This document shows positions 9,170-18,800 of a DNA stretch of 22,552 nucleotides, one piece after another. The stretch covers positions 1-22,552 of the forward strand of contig QXVZ01032243.1 in assembly GCA_008931825.1 (NCBI GenBank), written 5' to 3'. The notes under the pieces were generated by a model. That model saw nothing but the letters and a program-made list of their open reading frames with translations, ran no database searches and was not told where the DNA came from. The stretch comes from Phallusia fumigata. Its lineage: Eukaryota; Chordata; Ascidiacea; Phlebobranchia; Ascidiidae. Positions within the stretch are counted from its first letter, which is position 1. The number at the start of each line of letters is the position of its first letter. Both the position numbers and the translations under genes were made by a program.

Positions 9170-10049
9170 ATATTCATTCAAAAACTTCCACCAGTAAGCC
9201 AAGTAGTATGGGTAGGCAACCACCAATTAGGACATATATTTTTGTATGTTATTTTATTTTTTACATGCATACTTTTGTAGCTACCACACGTTTGTTGCGC
9301 CATAGTTTATGCCCAGTCGTTTGGTCTAGTGTCAGCGCATACCGAGATTCGATTTCACGGTTATTTTCAGTGCCGACAGAGCTTATTGTACAGATTGCGC
9401 CGTAAGGGGAAAGAACAATGCGAGGCAGCTTCAATAACTTGGCAGGGGGACAATCGGTAAATTCACCTCTACCATGGAATATATGTGTGTGTTCTTTTAG
9501 GCCAGATAACTTTCAGGTTATTGACAATAAGCTAGGCTAACTTCAGAAACGGTATATTTGCATGCACACTTCGAGTAACTCAGTCAGGCAATTGTTTTTT
9601 CTTATCAAAAGCAGTTAATTACAGATCTACGTTTCACGATAAAACGCGGTTGAATAATAAGTATTTTTGTTACTACCCACTATTCTCTATTTGCCAGGCC
9701 TCAAGATAACTGGGCCATGTTAACGTGCTATACTTATTTAAACATGGTAATTCAGTTTGGGCGTCAACGTTCTTGCGTGGGGGAAATAAACTTAACCTGC
9801 GGAAAGTGTGCGATTGAAAAACAGGTGCGAGGACGAGATTTCCGGCGGCAAATTAATATAGTTAAGCGACGGGTGGCATTCTGATTGGTCAAGTTTATTT
9901 CCCACCTTGTGTTGTGCAATAACGTGCGCACATCGGCTGCGTTGGAACGGTTCGCTTTTACGCCGTTACCGGAAACATTCGGAACTGTCATGCTATTTTG
10001 GTTGATCTTTGGTGAAATGTATTTACTTTCTCATGACACTCCGTTACTG
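9170..10049 (+). repeat. dispersed repeat family, copy C (longest)
   Basis: Contains CCACCAATTAGGACATATAT, CGATTTCACG (9350-9359), ACAATGCGAGGCAGCTTCAA, a CTCTACCATGGAA block, then a second shared segment from CTGATTGGTCAAGTTTATTT (about 9881) through TTACCGGAAACATTCGGAAC to ATGTATTTACTTTCTCATGA, ending CTCCGTTACTG at 10049. The second segment recurs in copy D. Confidence 0.65.
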
Positions 10050-10529
10050 TTTTGAGCATAGTATTGTTGTCCTGCCTACAACTAATTTTCCCAACATCTC
10101 TTTATCGAGGAAAATACCACTCGTATCAAGTAATTTGCCTCACCCGGGTTAAGCCCGTTTAGGCCTAGTCGGGTTTACCACGCTGTTTCAGTTCACTCAA
10201 CGATTCGGTTCGGTTTAGGGTCTGACAAGTTTTTATTTATTTCCTGTAGAAGGGGAGCCACATGGCCGTTGCCGTGTTAGAGCATTTACATTAAAATGAA
10301 TTGTTATTTTATCTTATTCAACTGTGTAACCTGCGTTAAAAAAGAATTTTGAAAACACAACTTCGACGTGTACACGGCAGTTACGCATTATTCGTCTCTC
10401 AACCACACCTCATATTAAGCTATTATTTAGGCCTGGGTCTGTTGCACAGCTTGGCCTTTTCAGTGCCGACCAAATTCTATTGTGCATATTCCGTCACAAA
10501 AAAGCAAGCTCTACAACATTCTTGTTAGG
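10050..10529. other. spacer between repeat copies C and D
   Basis: No gene recognised. A GC-rich patch at 10140-10180 has CCCGGGTTAAGCCCG and GTCGGGTTT in partly inverted arrangement, which may fold locally. Confidence 0.4.
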
Positions 10530-11055
10530 CATCCGTTTATGATAAGTCATGTTGTCTCGTTTCACGTCATACCGGGATTCGATTTCACGCTACTTTTCAG
10601 ATCAAACTGAGTTTGTTATAAAAACTGCGCCAAGGATAAACAACAACGCAAGGCAGGTTAAACAACTTTGTTTGGGAAATAGTTTGTAGGTCAACCTCTA
10701 CCGTGGATCATGTGTAGGTGTTTGTTGAAGGTTTCTGATTGGTCAAGTTTATTTGCCACCTAGTGTTCAATACTTAGTTTTGTGCAATAGCAAGAATGCG
10801 CACACTAACTGCTGTTTGACGCGTTAAAGCTGACTCTATCAAACATAAAACACTTTTGTCGTGTCTGATAGATAAACTTTGGTCGCGGCTGGTGTAAATG
10901 CCGCGAGATCAAAAAACCGTACCGCAACCGGTAGACGCATCTGGTGTGAATCAGGTTCGCCTTTGCGTCGTCACCGGAAAAATCCGGTAACTGTCATGCT
11001 ATTTTGATTGATCCTTGTTGAAATGTATTTACTTTCCCATAAAACTCCGTTACTG
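10530..11055 (+). repeat. dispersed repeat family, copy D
   Basis: Repeats the copy C blocks in order: TTTATGATAAGTCATGTTGT, CGATTTCACG (10580-10589), CAACGCAAGGCAGGTTAAAC, CTACCGTGGA, then CTGATTGGTCAAGTTTATTT (about 10736), CACCGGAAAAATCCGGTAAC and ATGTATTTACTTTCCCATAA. It ends CTCCGTTACTG at 11055, the same last bases as copy C. It carries a private GC-rich insert at about 10815-10945 and lacks the middle of copy C. The retrotransposon fragment begins at the next base. Confidence 0.65.
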
Positions 11056-13660
11056 GCTTCCCACTCCTTTTTACATTTGGAAGTTATCCATTCAACAACA
11101 CCTAGGCCATCGCTGTTCTGCAGCAATGTGAGTGCAGCCGGTACAAAGGGGCGGTCGGCGACACTGATCTTATGGTGAAGCACAGGTTGTTCCAACAGAG
11201 CACAGCGACCTGGAGATATTGTGGCTTCCCTACGGCGAAGGTCAGTGGTATGGATGCCTACCAGGATCGGTAGTTCTTCAATTGACGTGGGGCGTGGGGA
11301 ACCAATAACAATACGCATGGCGTCGTTAAGACACTTGTCGATAAGATGGGATGAGCGTTCCTCCCCCACACAAATGCCACACAGGATGTAAGTGTTTGCG
11401 GTACGTGAGTTTTCTATCCAGATGCGCGCCGAGGTAGGTTGGGACGACGTGATATTGCACCGTTGTCTGCACGAACAACTTACGTTTAGCCTCCTTGTTG
11501 TTGAGTCGTGCTTCAGTCTAAATGTTAAATAGGAGAGGAACCAGGACTGATCCCTGGGGCACGCCGTTTTTAACGCGTCGTAACCTGCTTTGCTGACCGT
11601 TGTCGTACTTGAGGACAAAGCTGGCAGCATGCGGAGCAGTAAGCAGATGAGGCCGCTGTGTCATAGGCAGTCGTGAGGTCTAAGAACACGGCACCGATCT
11701 TCCGCGTCTGAAATAGGGTTTCTCTATTTCCCGGGTTTTTTTCATTCCCGGGATTCGGGAAATAAAAAAAAATTCCCGGAATCCCGACAAAATATTTTGC
11801 CGACTTTTTCGTACCTTATTACGTCGTTGCGACGACTAAAATTAGTTTCTGTTAGATAAAGCACTTTATTTAGCGATTTTGGTCATGTAACATCACGTTT
11901 GCAATGCTACAAGCCGGTAAAAATTTAAGTAAATTTTTAAAAATAAATTGGATTTATTTTTGTCCGCTAGTCAGCGCACTTGTGTATTTTTTGACAGAAA
12001 TCGAAAGCTACTCAAGTGACGTCCAACATCATTTATGGTAAAAAAATAGATATAAGCGTCATTTTCTTTTCGATTTATAACGGTTAAAAACAAAAAAGAG
12101 AAAAAATGATCCACTTCTGAATTAGTTTCGCGTTGTTGCTATATTCCCGGGATTCGGGAACGTAATTTCGCCGGGAAATCCCGGAATTTCCCGTCGGAAC
12201 CCTAGTCTGAAACCAGCCTGCTCCTTGAGGAGTTATTGTTCAATTACTGGCTCGACGCTGCCGTGGATCAGGCGCTCGAGGACCTTGAACGATATGCAGA
12301 GCAGAGAGATGGGACGGTAGCTCTTTGCCTCGTCCAAAAGTTTATTTGGCTTTGGGATCGCGAATATTGTCGCTTTCCTCCAGAAGTTTGAGGTGGTGCA
12401 GGACGGAGTTTAGGAAAACGAGCAGCCAAGACTTCAGTGCAGTTCCAGCATGGAGCAGAACTCCGGGCAGAGAAACTCAGATGTTGCAGGGCCGATGTCT
12501 GATGCACTGGCTCTCCGCAAGGCCAACCTTTTCTTGGCCACGAGTCGCGATGACTCGCGGCTCGGTGGACTGAAGGTCCCATTTCTTACCGGTTGCAACG
12601 CAACGGCAAAATAGGACACTTCGATAAGGAAGTTGTGCTCCTTCCGGCTAGAGTGCGTGAAGTCGATTGACTTTAACGCCTCGTCCCAGCAGGTGCGTTG
12701 TTATTCGTTTAGATGTGCGAGCAATGATGTAGCGGCTGTATCTGTCTCAGTACCTGAGCGGCGCCGAAAAAGGCGCTGTAGAGGCGGTCGCACTCCTTAT
12801 CCCAGCATGGCGTGTTGGTCTTGCGGCGCTCCTATAAGGAGGTTGCAAAAGTCTTGGCATGCCTGATTCACGTTGTTGCTGGTGCAAGATTGATGGTTCC
12901 CTGCTTTATCGTTGGTGATCAGGCAAGCGCTTGCAAAAGTTCCATCAGTTTGCACGCTTGCTCATGACCGAGGTCACGATGTTGCCTGCTGTGACTAGTG
13001 ATGGTCGATGTTAAGAGCGGGAAAATTTGACAAGCACACGTCGTTTTGGAAGTGGCAAGCCACTGTCGGTCGCCGCAAATGCTAGGTTCGGATTGGTGCC
13101 GGTGTTTCAGCGAGCAGAGCGGACACTGTCCTCGTCCTTAGGAAGGTAAAAAAGGGGTTAGGCCGGTATTGGTGGCCTAGTTGAAGATTTCGGCTTGAGT
13201 TGTACCCACATGTCGTTCGCTGACAGTTGAAATCGCCAGCGTAGATACACGGGGGTGGTTACACCGGGAGGGCGGTGGCTTGTACACGTTCACAATGTTG
13301 TTGCCGTGAACTTTAGTACAAAGCCTCCGATGTAGTGGAAGATTGGGCCTCGGGCGACCAGATCAGGTTTTGTCAAACGAACGTGGCGAAGGCGTGCGTT
13401 TTGCTTAAGGCAGGCACGTAGCTAGCTTGGTAGTTGTTGTCCATGGGTTTCCTGAAGTAGGATGATCGAGGTTTTGTTGTTGTTGGCAAGCTGCTGGATG
13501 ATGTTAAGCTTGCTTGAGGAGAGTCCTTTCACGTCGAAATGAATGATATTGAACCCAGTGCAAGTACCACAGAGAATCGCCGTGGGTTGAGTCATGTGAA
13601 AGGTTTCTCCGGACGTTGAACTGGATGTCCTTGTGTTAGCATTTGCTTGGCATCAGGGGT
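11056..13660 (-). pseudogene. degenerate non-LTR retrotransposon (AP endonuclease + reverse transcriptase)
   Basis: Reading on the minus strand, an ATG at 13593-13595 opens an AP-endonuclease-like segment: FNIIHFDVKGLSSSKLNII, then TSIILLQETHG (about 13441-13476), followed by frame changes to NNIVNVYKPP and YAGDFNCQRTTWG-like sequence (about 13230-13257). Reverse-transcriptase blocks follow: KATIFAIPKPNK and SYRPISLLCISFKVLERLIH (12260-12370), an in-frame stop, LLKEQAGF, then VFLDLTTAYDT (about 11656-11690) and GVPQGSVLVPLLFNI (about 11530-11571). The YxDD box is not intact. The C-terminal part has YLGAHLDRKLTYRKHL and LNDAMRIVIGSPRPTSIEEL. It has multiple stops, shifts and a deletion between EQAGF and QTRK, and it breaks off at 11055. 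It is dead. The clade cannot be fixed by eye. Confidence 0.8.
11714..12204. mobile_element. hAT-type MITE inserted in the retrotransposon
   Basis: 491 bp starting TAGGGTTTC and ending GGAACCCTA, flanked on both sides by the identical 8-mer GTCTGAAA (11706-11713 and 12205-12212). An 8-bp target-site duplication is characteristic of hAT transposons. The termini are imperfect inverted repeats made of several TTCCCGGGA-like palindromes. ATTCCCGGGATTCGGGA occurs near both ends (11744-11760 and 12143-12159). The interior is AT-rich and has no transposase, so it would need enzyme from elsewhere. Removing it with one 8-mer rejoins the host retrotransposon sequence, so it arrived later. Confidence 0.85.
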
Positions 13661-14951
13661 CGACTTTGCGCAGAGGACATAATGCTTAAACAGGGGGGCG
13701 CGTGTAGGCTGCTACCATCCCCCCCAATGTTACACTAAACCAGTGTTACCAAACCGGGTACCGTTAGCAAGGCTCAGGGGTGGCGCGAACAATTTGCTAC
13801 AATATGTTTTCGTTTCAACACTATCAGATATCAATTAGTCATAAATACGACTTAACACGGTTTCTTATGTAAACTATTATTTCCCTTTTTTATGTGCTGC
13901 AAAGGCTTATAAAACTGTCCTCGCAGTCGCTTAAATGTCGCAAAACTACTTAAATAGTGCTGACATTGTTTTATTGCGACAGCAAACCTGCTTAAAATGT
14001 TTCAAATCAGGGTTAAAGTTTTATCCTCATTTTTTGTGTATTGTAAGCGAACCACGAATGTATATAGATAGTGATATAGAATATTACTGATTTTTTACTA
14101 AACCTCCAAACATGTTTCACCGAATGTCGAAACGGAGACAAATACTCTAGCGATTTCATCAACCCAAACTTAAACAAGTAATTCTAAATGGACAAACCGC
14201 TAAATGATTTGAGCGAACCAGGGTGATCGTGCCAAATGTCGAAAAACTTTGTTTGCATTTACATGCTTAAGAGGACACACAAAAAGCAATATCAGCAAAT
14301 TAAACACTTGCGAAAATAACTGGCGTAGGTTGGAGTTGCATTTTATTCTGGGTATATTGACATCTAAATCCAGGTTTGTTGCGGTGCTTTTGAACAATAT
14401 AATCTTTATTTCAAAATACTTTAAGGCTTCTGTTGCGGGTATCACACCGTTTCTGCAAACAATCGTACAAACATCATGAAAGTGCTGTGAACACAGCAGC
14501 ACTGCGCTCGCTAACTTCCTATTGATTAGGACTTGTCTTCCCTCCCGCGTTGAAAACAAAATATTGAGCTCTGCTACTAACAGATATATAAAAGCCCCCC
14601 GCCCAAACCAAATCATTGGGGAGACGTTCCTCGTGGGATTTGCGCCCCTGGTTCNATCTATTAAACGTGAGTTTGCAAAATACATGATTGTAACAGCTTG
14701 CATTTGAACTGTGATTCCACTCTCGCCTATGGAACTTTTGTGTTAACTGCCACTCCTATATAAGATGCTGTCATAGCTTTATTTTCAACGTAAGTTCGAA
14801 TCTTTACTAGCTAGTCCGTAACACTTGGTAAGGCCTTAACGTACAGCCAATTTATAAAACAAGGTAACTGATTGTTTCAAATGCTGACATTTAGAACACA
14901 ACTTACACTTATAAAACACAAACACATAGTTGGTTTATATTTCGTTTCTAG
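13661..14951. other. gene-less region upstream of the NLR exons, with an N at 14655
   Basis: I see no P-loop or other NACHT-coding exon here on the plus strand. A 167-codon minus-strand frame across the N (14200-14703) has no recognisable family and overlaps plus-strand frames, so I do not call it. There is a TATATAAAAG at 14585-14594 with GC-rich sequence after it, but no start codon context ties it to a gene. Confidence 0.4.
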
Positions 14952-15841
14952 ACAGTTGCAAGGAAATTTGCGGTGAAACCTGGGAAGAAGTTTACAAAAA
15001 ATTAGAAAAACATCGGGTTTTACTCGAAGCATGTGATGACGACTACATGCGCAGAATCATTATTTATGTGATTTTCAAACATCCAGGGAGAGATTTTAAA
15101 ACAGAGACTGAAATATTGACAACAATGTTTTCGATGTTTATTGAATCTGTTCAAAAGAAAGATCAGGTTTTAAACTTGAAAGGACTTGCATCTTTAGCTT
15201 GGAACGAAATATGCAAATCCGATCCCGGGTTAACTGAGTCTGAGGAGCCATATGCAGATTTATCAGTGTTTTCGTCAACATTTTATGACAAGTCCTCAAA
15301 CTTCCAACTTGATATTTTAACACTTAAGAATGGGTTCAGTCATAATGTTTGGAAATTTTACGCGGCGGGATTTTATGCTGCATTTTTCATGCCTAAACCG
15401 CATTTGGATATTTTCGTCAAACGTGTTTTTCCACTATTTTCTATTTTTAGTGAAGATTTTACTTCTCTAACTTTTCCGTTCGTCCGATACTTTTTTGGTT
15501 TTCTCAACCCAAACCTGATGCAAAAAATATTGACAAAAGAAATCTGGAGAAGTAGGACACAAATGTTGACAACCCTGTTATGTGGTTTTCATGTATCCTT
15601 TTGGACTCAGCAAGATGAAAATATTTTGTCATCAGTGTACGAAGCACAAAATGAAGAAATTACCAAACAATTAGCAAATCAGTTACCAGGGTTCATTGTT
15701 GTTGACTACATATCTACCAGGTCCACTGATCCTACTTCCTACCGACATCGTGTTCTACCAACTTCAGCGTTGATTGGATTTAAAAGTTTAATCTGTCAAT
15801 CAAAACGCAAAATACGTTTACGTTTACGTGGCGTTAAACTG
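14952..15841 (+). CDS. NLR exon: post-NACHT winged-helix/HD2-like region
   Basis: 296 codons with a TTTCTAG acceptor (two bases complete a split codon, so the upstream intron is phase 1) and a CTG|GTATGA donor. Matches to NLR proteins are by pattern: a hydrophobic VIFKHPGRDFKTETEILTTM stretch like the WHD tail where NLRs have P..LTQLY, LKGLASLAWNEICKSDPG, where many have L..LA..AW, and FSHNVWKFYAAGFYAAFFMP, corresponding to FSHLSFQEFFAA. The C-terminal LRLRGVKL leads into the LRRs. The exon has no stops or frameshifts. It could be a related helical domain, but the neighbours strongly favour NLR. Walker A and B lie upstream of this window. Confidence 0.72.
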
Positions 15842-18800
15842 GTATGAAGACTATTCTACCTTTGAATTTTTTTATGCGTAAACTGACGGTTCCAGGTACG
15901 AGTAAAAAAGAGTTGTAGGCTCTGAAGTTATAAATTTTAATTGCGTGACTGCCCTGCTAATATTTTGTTTTCTTTCATTTAAAAACCTTACCCCGCTCGC
16001 AAGCATTGTTAGTGTTCATGTCTTTGTACAAGATTAACTGCTTAACTGCTGATATGGCACATTTTAATAACATCCCATTTCTGTTTGCATGTAATACCAA
16101 CCTGATAAAGAGACCACATAAAATTTAATTGTATGCATTCCTGGCATTCAATAAGGTTCTGCAGCTAATTCGAGCATACCGTCATTGTGCATGGTACTAA
16201 TAAATACAGGAGTAAATGTGACTTTACCAAGAATGGTCGAATTCATTTTGAAAATAATAATTTTATGTAGCTCCAAGGATCATTATTCATCCTGACCAGA
16301 TGTCTACACAAAATAGAATTGGAGTTTTTCGACTGTGAAATCGAAAGTAAAGATATTCAACATCTTGCTGGAGGAATTTCTAACTTAGATGAACCAGTAA
16401 GCTATTGGCTTTATTCTTTATGATGTTTAAAATTACAAAATTTTGCATTAGTTTTAACATCATCAGTACCTACTATTTCAACATGAAGTGCAAATATTAT
16501 CTGATAATTACTGATTTTGTTTTCTTGTTGTTGCAGCTCAAAATGTTGTCGTTTGGTTGGATGGAAGTGGCTGATGTCGGGGCAAGACACTTGACAACCT
16601 GCATACATAATATTGAGCGACTTCATCTCAATGAGTGTCGAATCACCAGCAGTGGCGCTAAAGAGTTGTCATCAGGCATCTCCAAACGGTCAAACCCGGT
16701 AAGAATGTTTTATTATGTGTTGTGCAAGCGTTTTTTGTTTCTTACCAAGACTAAACCCACAGTACGCATTTTTTCAAAATTTTGTTTTTAGCTGAATTAG
16801 CTCACACAATCGCGATAGTTTATTGACGTGACTATTATTGAGGTCGCATTTAAATTCTAATTTGATGACCAGTGCATTTGTATAGTCGGATACGCTCAGT
16901 TATATCCTTTTTGCATGGACGGTTTCAGAAACTTACGGTTTTGCTTGTAATTACAGCACTATTTACAAAAAGATAAACAGTAAATAGAACTAGGGATTTC
17001 GAAGCCACTACGTTGTAAGGAAATTTAAATGTATAATTTTGCAACACAAAGCTAAACGCCTTAAATGTTTAGGTAAAAAATAAGGTGTGAAACTTCAAAA
17101 ACCATTGGTGACAGGTAATTCAGTGCTTTCTATATTACGCAGCAATGATTTCATTGTAATAAATCAGTACTACATGTAAAACCTGTGATCATAAATTTGT
17201 TTGCAAACGTGTATAAAAAGACAAGCAGTAAACAGAGGTAGAATTTTGTGAAGCCTTAGTGTTAAAACTGTGGTAGTAAAGTGCGTCACATAAATTATTA
17301 AACTACGCTGTAAGGAAATTTAGGAAATACTATTGCACAACGCTAATTAATCGTTTTAGGGTATATAACTTAATTACAACGGTTAATTTAACAGATCTTT
17401 ATGATGTAATATGAAGCAACAGTTTTATAGTGAAAAATCTTTGTAAAAAATTTCAGTCGTGTTCATAATTTTGCTTCCTGTAAAATCTTAAACAAACTAA
17501 CTTGATTGGAGGAATTAAATAAAAAAATGTGTTTGCAAACTTTTGGTTTCAGCTGAACATAGATATAATCTTTTTGAAACCTTCTTATTGTTAGTAGTAT
17601 TGCGTTCTAGACATAACACAGACCACATTCGTCTTGATAGCTCCTTAACAGGCGTACTCTGCATTGTCAAGTACGCTTTTTTTCAACTTTTTGCAGCAGA
17701 CGTTTTGAACAACTTATATTTGTATTTGCATGTAAACGGAAATAATCATAATATATATTTGGTTACATTCCGTTTTAAGGTGGTAAATTAAAAAGCTAGC
17801 AAGTAAATTGTTATTTGCAGCACTAATTTAGCTGAACACATTGGGGGTATTACATTTTTGCCGAAGCCTATTAAGTATTATTAACACTGTTTTATTGTTA
17901 TAATGCGTGCAATCTTGAATTTGCTTTACAGATGAAACGGTTGTCACTTAGCAACAATCCAATCAACGATGATGGAGCTGAAGCTTTAGCAACCTGCATA
18001 CATAATATTGACAAACTTGAACTTTCGAGTTGTGGAATAACCAGCGCTGGCGTTAAAGTATTGTCACCAGCTGTATCCAAGAGGTTGAACCCGGTAGGAA
18101 TTGTTTTTAATATTTTGTGCAATTGTTTATCATTTATCAAAGCCTAGCTAATTCTTAAACGGGCTTATTTGGAAGCAGTTTGTTGTGTAAAGACTTAATG
18201 TCTGTCTATTATTAATAGTAGCATGCGTTCTCAACGTAGCACAAATAACATTCGTCTTGTTGGCTTCTGTTGTGCTATGTAAAATCGAGAATGCTTATTT
18301 TACCTTTTTACACTGGACTGTTTGAGCAACTTATATTTGTGTTTGCAATCAAGTGAAAGCAATGCATGGTATACTAACTGATGCACCACACTGTAAGGTT
18401 ATAAATAACTTAATTTTGGAGTTGAGCATTTCGACATTTGACAATATTTTTGTCGTATTTTAAACAGCTTTATTTAGGTTTTGCCTTTTTCCATCTGGAA
18501 AATGACAAAAAAATTGTCCAAACGTCGACTTGCTTTCAGACATGAGGCAATTCGTATTCGAATGCATTGGAATACAGGTTTTGCTCCTAACGTGCTGTAT
18601 TCGAATGCGTATTGCTTTCGTTCAAGAATACACGATTACAATTCGAATAGTCAATGCTGATATTTAAAACACGTATTCACGAATACGAATACATGCGTCA
18701 ATTTATTCGAATACAATTCAAACAGACTATTCACAAATACGAATTTAAAATCCAAACAGACTATTCACAAACACGAATACTTGCGTGATGTCATTCAAAT

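Larger units (their letters stand above)
15842..17931 (+). other. introns around NLR exons 1-4, with duplicated intron blocks
   Basis: Introns at 15842-16270, 16397-16536 and 16699-17931 carry no extra coding exon I can support; the 82-codon frame at 17543-17791 has no LRR pattern and no usable donor. The third intron contains two related blocks with AAAAAGA-AACAGTAAA...TTGTAAGGAAATTTA...GCACAACGCTAA-type sequence (about 16960-17060 and 17208-17355). It also contains TTGTTAGTAGTATTGCGTTC...CATTCGTCTTG...AACAACTTATATTTG (17588-17735), which recurs in the next intron. Confidence 0.5.

Noticed and set aside
12325..12866. Plus-strand frames within the retrotransposon region
   Set aside because: They are opposite-strand readings of the GC-richer reverse-transcriptase sequence on the minus strand.
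14585..14594. TATATAAAAG as a promoter for the NLR gene
   Set aside because: The first NLR exon in the window has a splice acceptor and lacks the NACHT core, so transcription should start further upstream.
13775..14651. Possible hAT-like element with CAGGGG at 13775 and CCCCTG ending at 14651
   Set aside because: Only about six terminal bases match well, the flanks show no 8-bp duplication, and an N lies a few bases from the right end.
14200..14703. 167-codon minus-strand open frame spanning the N at 14655
   Set aside because: No known motif, broken by the N, overlapped by plus-strand frames of similar length, and the residue make-up looks like translated AT-rich non-coding DNA.
17543..17791. 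82-codon plus-strand frame as an extra NLR exon
   Set aside because: No LRR pattern, no fitting donor, and the same sequence recurs in diverged form in the next intron without an open frame.
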